Position numbers and translations under genes: made by a program. Below are positions 8,708-17,864 of a stretch of 64,000 nt of DNA, piece after piece. This DNA is from Desulfobulbus sp. GTDB taxonomy: Bacteria; Desulfobacterota; Desulfobulbia; Desulfobulbales; Desulfobulbaceae. The DNA lies in assembly GCA_031280615.1 (NCBI GenBank), contig JAITGO010000010.1, positions 186,001 through 250,000 of the forward strand. Reading direction: 5' to 3'. The stretch's first letter is position 1, and every line of letters starts with the position of its first letter. The notes beneath the pieces are model-generated. The model had not been told where the DNA came from. It was given only the letters and a program-made list of their open reading frames with translations, and made no database searches.

Positions 8708-9883
8708 TCACCGCCTGTAGGGGTCGTCTGGCTCCTGCTGCTCCATGCGCAGGCCGTCGATGTTGGAGGTCCGTTCGCCTCGGGCGGCCTTGACCGTGTC
8801 CATGCCCCGTTTGATCTCGCTGCGGTGAGAGGCGTAGAGCACGGCCGAATCCTCGGTGATCAGGCCGGATTCGAAAAGTTCCAGCAGGTGCTGGTCGAAG
8901 GTCCGCATGTCACGCGCCGAGCCGTCCCGGATGACACTGTAGAAGGTCTTTTCCTCGGTCTCGCCATTGATGATCAGGTCGCGGATTCGCATGCTGGTGC
9001 AGAGGATTTCCAGGGCGGCGACCCGGCCGCCGCCGACTTTGGGCGGCAGGCGCTGGCTGACCACCCACCGGATGGTGTCGGCCAGCCGGTTGCGGACCTG
9101 GGGCTGCTCGTCCTGCTCGAACATGCCGAGCACGCGGTTGATGGTCTGGCCGGTGTCGATGGTGTGCAGGGTGGAGAAGACCAAATGGCCCGTTTCCGCG
9201 GCGGTCAGGGCGATTTCCAAGGTTTCCCGGTCGCGGATCTCGCCGACCAGGATGACCTTGGGCGCCTGGCGGAGGGCGGCCCGAAGGCCGTTGGCAAAGG
9301 TATCGAAGTCGTCGCCCATCTCCCGTTGGTTGAAAGTGGCCTTCTTGTGAGGATGGACATATTCGATCGGGTCTTCCAAGGTGACGATGTGCACCGGACG
9401 CTCCTCGTTGATCTTGTTGAGGATCGCGGCCATGGAGGTGGTCTTGCCGGTGCCGGTGGCGCCGGTGAACAGAATCAGGCCGTTGAGTTCGCGGGCCATC
9501 TTTTTGAAGGCATCGGGAAAATGGTAGTCCTGAATCGAGGGAATCTTGGTCTCCAACTTTCGCAATACCGTCGAATAATGGCCTTTTTGGGAAAATATAT
9601 TGACCCGGAAACGGTGCTTTTCGTCAAGGGCATAGGAGAGGTCGCAGGAGCCCTTGGTGATCAGGTCACGGATCAGACGGCGGTTGCCGCCGATCAGGTT
9701 GAGGGCGAAGACTTCGGCCTGGAAGGGGCTCAGCTCGGTGACCGGCGGGCTGACATCGACCGGCACCAGCACGCCATCGCTTTCCACCTGCAGGGTCTTG
9801 CCCACGGTGACGTTGAGATCGGAAACCCGCTCGTGCTTATTGAGCATGGCGGTGATCCAATAATTAATCTCCTGTTGTTTCAT
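8708..9883 (-). CDS. PilT/PilU-family type IV pilus retraction ATPase
   Basis: 391 residues from the ATG at 9883; an upstream extension to 9967 overlaps the ilvD start region and is not family-like. Contains Walker A GATGTGKT at 141-148, the Asp box near 170-173 (LEDPIEY), a Walker B segment VILVGEIRD at about 210-218 and the His box HLVFSTLHT at 233-241, all typical of secretion ATPases of the PilT class. It would power pilus retraction at the inner membrane. PilT and PilU cannot be told apart here. It is divergent from ilvD and lies over 30 kb from the pilMNOP locus, with no PilB or PilC in the window. Confidence 0.9.
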   Translation of the reverse strand: MKQQEINYWITAMLNKHERVSDLNVTVGKTLQVESDGVLVPVDVSPPVTELSPFQAEVFALNLIGGNRRLIRDLITKGSCDLSYALDEKHRFRVNIFSQKGHYSTVLRKLETKIPSIQDYHFPDAFKKMARELNGLILFTGATGTGKTTSMAAILNKINEERPVHIVTLEDPIEYVHPHKKATFNQREMGDDFDTFANGLRAALRQAPKVILVGEIRDRETLEIALTAAETGHLVFSTLHTIDTGQTINRVLGMFEQDEQPQVRNRLADTIRWVVSQRLPPKVGGGRVAALEILCTSMRIRDLIINGETEEKTFYSVIRDGSARDMRTFDQHLLELFESGLITEDSAVLYASHRSEIKRGMDTVKAARGERTSNIDGLRMEQQEPDDPYRR

Positions 9884-9984
9884 GCGGCATCCCGTTATAG
9901 AATTGGCGGAAATATCTTTGTTAGTTTCTATCGCTTCCGGGCGAGAAAAGACAAGAAAAAAATTCAATTACATTGAGGTGTAAG

Positions 9985-11814
9985 ATGGCCAACCCCCTGC
10001 GGAGCGCGGTGACGACGGAAGGAAGAAGAATGGCGGGGGCGCGTGCCCTGTGGCGAGCCAACGGCATGCGGGAGGAACAGATTGGCCGGCCGGTGATCGC
10101 GGTGGTCAACTCGTTCACCCAGTTCGTTCCCGGACATGTGCATCTCCACCGGATCGGCCAGCGGGTCAAGGAAAAAATCGAGGCATCGGGCTGCTTTGCC
10201 GCCGAGTTCAACACCATCGCCATTGACGACGGCATCGCCATGGGCCACGACGGCATGCTGTATTCGCTGCCCTCCCGCGAGCTGATCGCCGATTCGGTGG
10301 AGTACATGTGCAACGCCCACAAGGCCGACGCCATGGTCTGCATCTCCAACTGCGACAAGATCACTCCCGGCATGCTGATGGCGGCGATGCGGCTCAATAT
10401 TCCGGCGATTTTCGTCTCCGGCGGGCCGATGGAGGCCGGCCGGGCCGGCAACAAGGCCCTGGACCTGATCGACGCCATGATCATGGCCGGCGACGAAACG
10501 GTGAGCGATGCCGAGGTGGCCGAGGTCGAACGTTCCGCCTGCCCCACCTGCGGCTCCTGCTCGGGCATGTTCACTGCCAACTCGATGAACTGCCTCAACG
10601 AGGCTCTGGGGCTGGCCCTGCCGGGCAACGGCACGGTGGTCGCCACCCATGCGGCCCGCCTGGCTTTGTTCGACCGGGCGGCAGAGCGCATCGTCGCCAT
10701 GAGCGAGGCCTGGTACGGCCGCGGCGACGCCTCGGTGCTGCCCCGATCCATCGCCACCAAGTCCGCCTTCGAGAACGCCATGGCGCTCGACATCGCCATG
10801 GGCGGCTCGACCAACACCGTGCTGCACATCCTGGCCATCGCTCACGAGGCCGGGGTCGATTTCACCATGGCCGACATCGACGCCCTGTCGCGGCGGGTAC
10901 CCAACCTGTGCAAGGTGGCTCCCAGTTCCTCCTATCACGTGGAGGATGTCAACCGGGCTGGCGGCATCCTCGGCATCCTGGCCGAATTGGACCGCGGCCG
11001 GCTGGTGGACGCCAGCGTGCATCGGGTCGACGGCCTGACCCTGGCCCAGGCCCTGGCACAGTACGATATCACGCGGCCCACGGCCACCGAGGCGGCAAAA
11101 AGCCTGTATCGCAGCGCCCCGGCCGGCAAGCGCAACCTGGTCATGGGGTCGCAGCAGACCCTTTTTCCCGAGCTGGACATCGACCGGAGCGCGGGCTGCA
11201 TCCGCGACATTGCCCACGCCTATTCCCAGGACGGTGGCCTGGCGGTCCTGTACGGCAACATCGCCGAGAAGGGGTGCATCGTCAAGACGGCCGGGGTCGA
11301 CGCCTCGATCCTCCATTTCGCCGGCGTGGCCAAGGTCTACCATTCCCAGGAAGAGGCGTGCGATGCCATCCTGGGCGGCGCTGTCCAGGCCGGCGATGTG
11401 GTTTTCATCCTGTACGAGGGCCCCAAGGGCGGTCCGGGGATGCAGGAGATGCTCTATCCCACCTCCTATCTCAAATCGCGACACCTGGGGGCTGCCTGCG
11501 CCCTGGTGACCGACGGCCGTTTTTCCGGCGGCACCTCCGGGCTGTCGATCGGCCATGTCTCACCCGAGGCGGCCGGTGGCGGCGCCATCGGCCTGGTCCG
11601 GCAAGGCGACCGCATTGATATCGATATCCCGCAGCGGACCATTTCGTTGCTGATCGATGACCGGGAGCTGGCCGCCCGCCGCCGCGAGGAGGAAGCCCGC
11701 GGCGTCCTGGCTTTCACCCCCAAGCGGGATCGCAAGGTATCGAAAGCATTGCAGGTGTATGCCCGCTTTGCCGCTTCCGCCGACCAGGGCGCGGTTCGGT
11801 TGCTCGACATCTGA
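9985..11814 (+). CDS. ilvD: Dihydroxy-acid dehydratase
   Basis: Dehydrates 2,3-dihydroxy-isovalerate and its methylvalerate homologue to the 2-oxo acids in branched-chain amino acid synthesis. 609 residues from the ATG at 9985, preceded by GAGGTG; an ATG 12 bases earlier is possible but poorly placed. Iron-sulfur ligands are seen in SNCDK near residue 126 and in the [11 protein letters not shown] block near 190. The SGG-x-SGLSIGH region near the C-terminus is also present. It is divergent from the PilT-type gene and has no ilv neighbours in the window. Confidence 0.96.
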   Translation: MANPLRSAVTTEGRRMAGARALWRANGMREEQIGRPVIAVVNSFTQFVPGHVHLHRIGQRVKEKIEASGCFAAEFNTIAIDDGIAMGHDGMLYSLPSRELIADSVEYMCNAHKADAMVCISNCDKITPGMLMAAMRLNIPAIFVSGGPMEAGRAGNKALDLIDAMIMAGDETVSDAEVAEVERSACPTCGSCSGMFTANSMNCLNEALGLALPGNGTVVATHAARLALFDRAAERIVAMSEAWYGRGDASVLPRSIATKSAFENAMALDIAMGGSTNTVLHILAIAHEAGVDFTMADIDALSRRVPNLCKVAPSSSYHVEDVNRAGGILGILAELDRGRLVDASVHRVDGLTLAQALAQYDITRPTATEAAKSLYRSAPAGKRNLVMGSQQTLFPELDIDRSAGCIRDIAHAYSQDGGLAVLYGNIAEKGCIVKTAGVDASILHFAGVAKVYHSQEEACDAILGGAVQAGDVVFILYEGPKGGPGMQEMLYPTSYLKSRHLGAACALVTDGRFSGGTSGLSIGHVSPEAAGGGAIGLVRQGDRIDIDIPQRTISLLIDDRELAARRREEEARGVLAFTPKRDRKVSKALQVYARFAASADQGAVRLLDI

Positions 11815-12183
11815 CCGCCCGTCGCCGTCCCGGCGGCGTCTGGACACCCCCGGGGATCGTCCGCCAACGCGCGGCCGATCCCCCTTGCTTTTGGCACCGA
11901 GGCGGGCAACGTATCAAAGGGGCCCGGTGCCGTAATGGCGTCGGGCAAGAGGACGGACGGGGGAAAACAGCAGCGAACACCGTGGATCGTCAACAAAGTG
12001 CGGCGATCATCGACGCGTGGAAGGGATGGTGCGGGTGGTGTCCTACGGCCGCGTCACCCGCCATCGATCAGGCGGAACGGGCGGCAACGGGGCTGGAAAG
12101 ATGGGGAGGTGGGGCGGTGGCCCGGAAGAGATTGTTCCACGCACGGCCTGGTCGGCGCGTGCGTGGACGAAAGCAGACGTTGA
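11815..12183. other. Intergenic region between convergent ilvD and cspA
   Basis: 369 GC-rich bases without a supportable gene. A perfect inverted repeat (arms 12137-12145 and 12158-12166, nine pairs) lies just beyond the cspA stop and could end cspA transcription, although the following minus-strand bases are only moderately T-rich. Nothing else recognised. Confidence 0.4.
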
Positions 12184-12384
12184 CTACAGCTTGACCACGT
12201 TTTCGGCAGCCGGACCCTTGGCACCGCTGACGACCTCGAATTTAACCCGGTCACCCTCCTTCAGGGATTTGAATCCTTGGCCCTGAACCGCGGAATAGTG
12301 GACAAAGACATCTTTGCCACCATCCTGCTGGATGAAGCCGAATCCCTTGGAATCATTGAACCATTTCACCGTTCCTTCTGCCAT
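12184..12384 (-). CDS. Cold-shock domain protein (CspA family)
   Basis: 66 residues from the ATG at 12384 (MAEGTVKWF), the normal family start; a seven-codon upstream extension is rejected. A single cold-shock domain with RNP1 KGFGFI at about 14-19 and RNP2 VFVHY near 28-32 binds single-stranded RNA or DNA as an RNA chaperone. An AGGAGG-like site precedes the start. The upstream non-coding stretch leaves room for the long 5' leader typical of cold-shock genes, but no particular thermosensor structure was identified. Confidence 0.95.
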   Translation of the reverse strand: MAEGTVKWFNDSKGFGFIQQDGGKDVFVHYSAVQGQGFKSLKEGDRVKFEVVSGAKGPAAENVVKL

Positions 12385-12938
12385 CGCCGTTCCTCCTTGT
12401 GTCAACGACTTTACTCTGACCTGAGGTGCAGGTCATTTTTGGGATGCGGGTTTATACGCTAGATAGCCGAATTCGACGCCGGAAAAGCGCTCTGTCCGGT
12501 ACCTGTAAGGTATATCCCCTGGAAAAATCGTATCTTCCCCTGTCCATGTCCGGTTCCCGTCCGTATCCTTACACGTTTTCTCGTGTCGTGCCTGGCCGAA
12601 ATCGTGGCAACGCGATGCGGGGCAGGCCGAAAAGGACGGCCGCTCAGGGGCATGGGGCACAAGAAGGCCAAGGGAGGGGATGTCGTTCATTCAGTGGAGA
12701 GGCGCAGGGAAATATCGGTGCCGCAGGCAAAAGGGAGGTGTTCGACGGCAAATGGAGCCAACAAGGACGAGGAACAAGTACGATGTACCACAGATATTCG
12801 AACAGTTCTGCCTGAGTGAGGAAAAAACGTATTGTACGTATGAACAATTAGGAAATTTTCTACCGTAAACTCCCTTGAAATGCCAGAAGTTTTTTTATTT
12901 ACGCGGGGTTTTCCCGATGTCGACCCGGACGCGTCGGA
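12385..12938. other. Long non-coding region, cspA leader to glyQ 3' end
   Basis: 554 bases between the cspA start and the glyQ stop, both minus strand. Six-frame translation gives only short frames without family features. The half nearest cspA probably includes its promoter and leader. No tRNA or known riboswitch was recognised, and glyS, the usual gene after glyQ, is absent here. Confidence 0.45.
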
Positions 12939-13820
12939 TCAGGCCGCTGCGGTTTCCTTGAGCAGGGGGAACCCCATCGCCTCTCGTTGTTCGACATAGC
13001 GCTGCGCCACCTGGCGGGCAATGTGGCGGATGCGGCCGATGTAGCGGGTGCGTTCGGCGACGCTGATGGCCTTGCGGGCATCGAGCAGGTTGAAGGTGTG
13101 CGAACACTTGAGGCAATAGTCGTAACCGGGCAGGATCAGGTTTTTCTCGACCAGTTTCAGGGCCTCGCGCTCGTAGGTGTCGAAGGCGTGGAACAGCTCG
13201 GCGACATTGGCCTCCTCGAAATTGAAGGCGGAGAATTCCTTCTCGGCCTGGTGGAAGATCTCGCCGTAGGTCGCTTCCTTATTCCAGGCGATGTCGTACA
13301 CCGAATCCACTTTTTGGAGATACATGGCGATCCGTTCCAGACCGTAGGTGATTTCGGCGGTGACCGGCTTGAGATCGATGGAACCGGCCTGCTGGAAGTA
13401 GGTGAATTGAGTGATTTCCATGCCGTCCAGCCAGACCTCCCAGCCCAGTCCCCAGGCGCCCAGGGTGGGCGATTCCCAGTCGTCCTCGACAAAACGGATG
13501 TCGTGTTCCAGCAGGTTGAGGCCGAACCGTTTCAGGCTCTCCAAGTACATGGCCTGCACGTCCTTGGGCGAGGGCTTGATCACCACCTGGTACTGGTAAT
13601 AGTGTTGCAGCCGGTTGGGGTTCTCGCCGTAGCGGCCGTCGGTCGGCCGCCGCGACGGTTGGACGTAGGCGGCCTTCCACGGTTCGGGCCCCAGGGCCCG
13701 GAGCAGGGTGGCCGGATGGAAGGTGCCGGCGCCGACTTCCATGTCGTAGGGCTGCATGACGACACAGCCCGCGGATGCCCAATAGCTGTTCAAGGTGGCG
13801 ATAATGTCCTGAAAGTACAT
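12939..13820 (-). CDS. glyQ: Glycyl-tRNA synthetase alpha subunit
   Basis: Catalytic subunit of the heterotetrameric bacterial glycyl-tRNA synthetase, forming glycyl-adenylate and charging tRNA-Gly. 293 residues, close to the 303 of E. coli GlyQ, with the conserved opening [13 protein letters not shown], the class II segment [30 protein letters not shown] and the C-terminal [17 protein letters not shown]. The beta subunit gene glyS is normally directly downstream, but the 550 bases after the stop lead only to cspA; glyS must be elsewhere. It is divergent from uvrA. Confidence 0.96.
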   Translation of the reverse strand: MYFQDIIATLNSYWASAGCVVMQPYDMEVGAGTFHPATLLRALGPEPWKAAYVQPSRRPTDGRYGENPNRLQHYYQYQVVIKPSPKDVQAMYLESLKRFGLNLLEHDIRFVEDDWESPTLGAWGLGWEVWLDGMEITQFTYFQQAGSIDLKPVTAEITYGLERIAMYLQKVDSVYDIAWNKEATYGEIFHQAEKEFSAFNFEEANVAELFHAFDTYEREALKLVEKNLILPGYDYCLKCSHTFNLLDARKAISVAERTRYIGRIRHIARQVAQRYVEQREAMGFPLLKETAAA

Positions 13821-13995
13821 GGTGCAATCTTTCCAGTATTGATTGTTCCGGGATCGTGGCTACAAGTATGCGGCAATCTACCACAGGACAGGACCTCGGT
13901 AAACGAAATTGTCGGACGGCGGCGTGCGCGGCACGGCCGGTATTCGGTGACGTGCGGGCAGGGGACGAGGCTGTCCCCAAGAAGGGCAAGGCACA

Positions 13996-16824
13996 ATGGA
14001 ACCACAATTTCTTCGCATCCGCGGGGCGCGGATGCACAACCTGAAAAATATCTCCGTCGATCTGCCGCGCAACCGGCTGATCGTCTTCACCGGCCTGTCC
14101 GGGAGCGGCAAATCGACCCTGGCCTTCGACACCCTGTACGCGGAAGGCCAGCGGCGCTACGTCGAATCGCTCTCGACCTATGCCCGCCAGTTTCTCGGCC
14201 AGATGGACAAACCCGACGTCGATCTGCTGGAGGGGCTGTCGCCGGCGGTCTCCATCGAACAGAAAACCACCAGCAAGAATCCACGCTCGACCGTGGGCAC
14301 GGTGACCGAGATCTACGACCATCTCCGCCTGCTGTTCGCCCGGGCCGGCCAGCCCCACTGCCCCCAATGCGGCCAGGCGATCCGCTCCCAGTCGGTGCAC
14401 GACATGCTCGAATCCCTGCTGGCCCGTCAGGAAGGCGAGAAGGTGATTTTGCTGGCGCCGCTGGTAACCCGGAAAAAAGGCCAGCACGAACAGGTGCTGC
14501 AACGGCTGCGCAAGGAAGGCTTTGTCCGAGTGCGGATCGACGGCGAGGTGCGCCAGTTGAGTGAGGAGATCGTCCTCGACAAGAACAAGCGGCACTCCAT
14601 CGAGGCGGTGATCGACCGCCTGGTGATCAAGTCCTCGATCCGGCGGCGTCTGGACGAGTCGGTGAGCACCGCCGTGGCCTTGGGCGGCGGCGCCATGCTG
14701 GCCCATTTCCCCGACACCGGCGAAGAGATACTGTTCAGCGAGTCAGCCGCCTGCCACCAGTGCGGCATCTCCATGCCCGAACTTTCCACCCAGCTGTTTT
14801 CCTTTAACAATCCTCAAGGCGCCTGTCCGGTGTGCGGCGGTCTGGGCGTCAATCAGTTTATCGACGAACGCCTGATCGTGCCCGATCAATCGCTCTCACT
14901 GGTGGACGGCGCCATCGTGCCCTGGACTCGGCGGCGGCTCTCCACCCTGGCCGATCAATGGATCGAGGCCTTTGCCCGCCACTACCGGTTCGATCCGAAC
15001 ATTCCCTTCGCCGACCTGCCGGCCAAGGTCCAGGAGGGGCTTTTGCACGGCACCGGCCGGGAAAAGCTCGAATTCGTGCACAGCCGGGGCAAACGCATCC
15101 TGGCCTCGCAGATCGCCTTCGAGGGCATCGTGCCCCGTCTTAACAGGTTGTTTCGCGAGACCACCTCCGCCCGCCTGCGCGAGGAAGTGGAAGGGTTCAT
15201 GAACGAGCAGGGCTGCCCGGCCTGCCAGGGTGCCCGGCTCAAGCCCGAGGCCCTGGCGGTGCGGGTCGGCGCCTGGTCGATCATCGAGTTGTGCCGGATG
15301 GCCATCGAGCAGTTGATCGAGGAGTTGGACACGCTGGATTTCGAGCCGCGGCAGGCGATTATCGCCAAGCCCATCCTCAAGGAGATCCGCGAGCGGCTTT
15401 TTTTCCTGCGGGGGGTTGGGTTGGGTTATCTGTCGCTCGATCGCAAGGCGGGTACCCTTTCCGGCGGCGAGGCCCAGCGCATCCGCCTGGCTTCGCAGAT
15501 CGGCTCCGGCCTGGCCGGGGTCTTGTACATCCTCGACGAACCGAGCATCGGCCTGCACCAGCGCGACAACAACAAACTGATCAAAACCCTGGTCAACCTC
15601 CGCGACCTGGGGAACACGGTGATCGTGGTCGAGCACGATTCGGACACCATCGCCCATGCCGACCACGTGCTCGACATCGGCCCGGGCGCGGGCGTGCACG
15701 GCGGCGAGATCATCTATTCCGGTCCGGTGCCCGGCCTGCTCGACTGCGAGTCCTCCCAGACCGGCGGCTACCTGGCGGGCCGGCTGAAGATCGAGGTGCC
15801 GGCGTCCCGCCGTCCGGCCGGCGACCGGGCCATCGAGGTGCGGGGCGCTTCCATCAATAACCTGCGCGATCTCTCCGTGCGCTTTCCGTTGGGGGTGATG
15901 ACCTGCGTCACCGGAGTTTCCGGTTCGGGCAAGAGCTCCCTGGTGATCGAGACCCTGTTTCGCGAGGCCGAACGGTATGTCGCGGACAAGAAGGGTTATC
16001 TCAAGGGAAACCACCTGCTGTACGGCATGGAGCAGCTCGACAAGGTGATCGACATCGACCAGAGCCCCATCGGTCGCACGCCGCGTTCCAACCCGGCCAC
16101 CTACACCGGGGTGATGACGCCCATCCGCGAGTTGCTCGCCCGCCTGCCGGAATCGCGCGCCCGGGGCTACCAGCCGGGCCGGTTCAGCTTCAATATCAAG
16201 GGCGGCCGCTGCGAGACCTGCGAGGGCGACGGCGTCATCCGCATCGCCATGCATTTTTTGCCCGACATCTACGTTACCTGCGAGCGTTGCCAGGGCAGGC
16301 GCTACAATCAGGAGACCCTGGACATCCGCTACAAGGGCAAGAACATCGCCGAGATCCTGCGGATGACTGTGGAGGAGGCCCTGGCCTTTTTCCAGAACGT
16401 TCCGCCGATCGCCGGCCGGCTGCAAACCATCGTCGATGTCGGCCTGGGGTATCTTTCCCTGGGACAAAGCTCGGTGACGCTCTCCGGCGGCGAGGCCCAG
16501 CGGGTCAAGCTGGCCAAGGAATTGAGCCGCCGATCCACCGGCCAGACCCTCTACATCCTCGACGAACCCACCACCGGCCTGCATCCGGCCGATATTCAGC
16601 ATTTGCTTCGGGTGCTGGGGCGGCTGGTCGACGGTGGTAACACCGTGGTGGTGATCGAGCACAATCTCGATGTGATCAAGACCGCCGACCATGTGATCGA
16701 TATCGGTCCGGAAGGCGGCAGCGGGGGCGGGCAGGTGGTCGCCACCGGCACCCCCGAGACGATCGCCGGCATTCCCCGGTCCTATACTGGCATGTTCCTC
16801 AAGCAGTTCCTCAACGGCGATTGA
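13996..16824 (+). CDS. uvrA: Excinuclease ABC subunit A
   Basis: Damage-recognition ATPase of nucleotide excision repair, working with UvrB. 942 residues, the usual length. Two ABC ATPase modules are seen: the first with Walker A GLSGSGKST near 34-42 and a signature LSGGEAQR near 490; the second with GVSGSGKSS near 640 and another LSGGEAQR near 830. Zinc-binding Cys pairs occur at CPQCG (about 119), CHQCG/CPVCGG (about 253-281), CPACQ (about 408) and CETCEGDG/CERCQG (about 737-765). Starts 175 bases from the divergent glyQ and precedes secB. Confidence 0.97.
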   Translation: MEPQFLRIRGARMHNLKNISVDLPRNRLIVFTGLSGSGKSTLAFDTLYAEGQRRYVESLSTYARQFLGQMDKPDVDLLEGLSPAVSIEQKTTSKNPRSTVGTVTEIYDHLRLLFARAGQPHCPQCGQAIRSQSVHDMLESLLARQEGEKVILLAPLVTRKKGQHEQVLQRLRKEGFVRVRIDGEVRQLSEEIVLDKNKRHSIEAVIDRLVIKSSIRRRLDESVSTAVALGGGAMLAHFPDTGEEILFSESAACHQCGISMPELSTQLFSFNNPQGACPVCGGLGVNQFIDERLIVPDQSLSLVDGAIVPWTRRRLSTLADQWIEAFARHYRFDPNIPFADLPAKVQEGLLHGTGREKLEFVHSRGKRILASQIAFEGIVPRLNRLFRETTSARLREEVEGFMNEQGCPACQGARLKPEALAVRVGAWSIIELCRMAIEQLIEELDTLDFEPRQAIIAKPILKEIRERLFFLRGVGLGYLSLDRKAGTLSGGEAQRIRLASQIGSGLAGVLYILDEPSIGLHQRDNNKLIKTLVNLRDLGNTVIVVEHDSDTIAHADHVLDIGPGAGVHGGEIIYSGPVPGLLDCESSQTGGYLAGRLKIEVPASRRPAGDRAIEVRGASINNLRDLSVRFPLGVMTCVTGVSGSGKSSLVIETLFREAERYVADKKGYLKGNHLLYGMEQLDKVIDIDQSPIGRTPRSNPATYTGVMTPIRELLARLPESRARGYQPGRFSFNIKGGRCETCEGDGVIRIAMHFLPDIYVTCERCQGRRYNQETLDIRYKGKNIAEILRMTVEEALAFFQNVPPIAGRLQTIVDVGLGYLSLGQSSVTLSGGEAQRVKLAKELSRRSTGQTLYILDEPTTGLHPADIQHLLRVLGRLVDGGNTVVVIEHNLDVIKTADHVIDIGPEGGSGGGQVVATGTPETIAGIPRSYTGMFLKQFLNGD

Positions 16825-16944
16825 ACGGGAACGGTTTTTTCATTGTCTTTCCGTCGCATCCCCTGGTAGGATGCCCTGGCCGAATAACCCGCCGGTGTTC
16901 CGTAACCCACCGGCTTTGAATGACTTCTACCACAAGGACAACCC

Positions 16945-17409
16945 ATGGCCGAGCAGACCCCCAACCAGCAGGAAATCCCGATTTTCCGTATGCAGAAGAT
17001 GTACATCAAGGATTTTTCCTTTGAGAGCCCCAATGCCCCGAAGGTGTTCCTGGCGCGCAACCAGGACCCCAAGGTGGATTTCAACCTGCAACTGAAAAAC
17101 CAGAAAATCGACGACGACCACAGCGAGGTCTCCATTGCCATCACCGCCAAGGTGTTGGACAAGAACAACGACGACTCGGTGATGTTCATCGTCGAGATCG
17201 AGCATGCCGCTGTTTTCCTGATGAAGAACATCCCCCAGGAGCACCACGACCGAGTGCTGGCGGTCGACTGTCCCCTGATGCTTTTCCCCTTCACCCGCCA
17301 GGTCGTCTGTCAGGCCGCGGTGGATGGCGGCTTTATGCCGTTCTTGATGGAGCCGATCAACTTCATCGCCCTCTACGACAATGCCCAGCGGCCGCAAAAG
17401 GACGCATGA
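16945..17409 (+). CDS. secB: SecB-family protein-export chaperone
   Basis: 154 residues, typical of SecB, a tetrameric cytoplasmic chaperone that keeps preproteins unfolded and hands them to SecA. Family blocks seen are IPIFRMQKMYIKDFSFE at about 12-28, PKVDFNLQL near 50, and the C-terminal run CPLMLFPFTRQ near 110 leading to PFLMEPINF-x-ALY. The start follows an ACAAGGAC ribosome site. It lies 120 bases after uvrA and is closed by a strong terminator. Confidence 0.92.
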   Translation: MAEQTPNQQEIPIFRMQKMYIKDFSFESPNAPKVFLARNQDPKVDFNLQLKNQKIDDDHSEVSIAITAKVLDKNNDDSVMFIVEIEHAAVFLMKNIPQEHHDRVLAVDCPLMLFPFTRQVVCQAAVDGGFMPFLMEPINFIALYDNAQRPQKDA

Positions 17410-17522
17410 GGCGCCCGACGGTTGCTGTGATCGATATGATCAATATGAGGAATATAAGGCTGACTGTTTGATGGCTATTTGAATCGAGGCAGGTGGCGCC
17501 CGGTTCATGCGCAGCAAAAAAG

Positions 17523-17565
17523 AAAACGGCGGACAGACGCAAAACGCCTGTCCGCCGTTTTTTTT
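17523..17565 (+). terminator. Rho-independent terminator after secB
   Basis: Fourteen-pair stem (arms 17523-17536 and 17548-17561, core CGGCGGACAG) followed by a T-run to 17565; the A-rich 5' flank means it may also work on the minus strand. Confidence 0.88.
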
Positions 17566-17864
17566 GGGGAGCGCCCAGCATGGGAGGGTTGTACTCCTGC
17601 GGCTGCAATCTTGCCGCAAGTTCGTTACAGCGAGTGCAACGAAGCGCAACTGCATGCGTGTGACTGGTTGTGGGCAGGAAGCATGGAGCGTAATCGAGAG
17701 CCGACGGTTAACCGCGCAGCTCTCGCGCTCAAGGCAACGCGATGTAAATCAGACGGTTGCACAGTGAAAGACAATAAACACATGGCACGCACCATGCATT
17801 CGTTTTGTGCTGATACCAAAGTGACATCAAAATTTTGATTTTTTCATACGGCATACGGTTAAGG
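17566..17864. other. Leader region of the secreted PKD protein gene
   Basis: About 300 bases with short frames only. It presumably contains the promoter of the PKD-protein gene. I looked for a cyclic-di-GMP riboswitch, often found before secreted repeat proteins, and could not identify its conserved core. Confidence 0.35.

Noticed and set aside
17566..17864. Cyclic-di-GMP (GEMM) riboswitch before the secreted PKD gene
   Set aside because: The conserved core could not be matched by eye.
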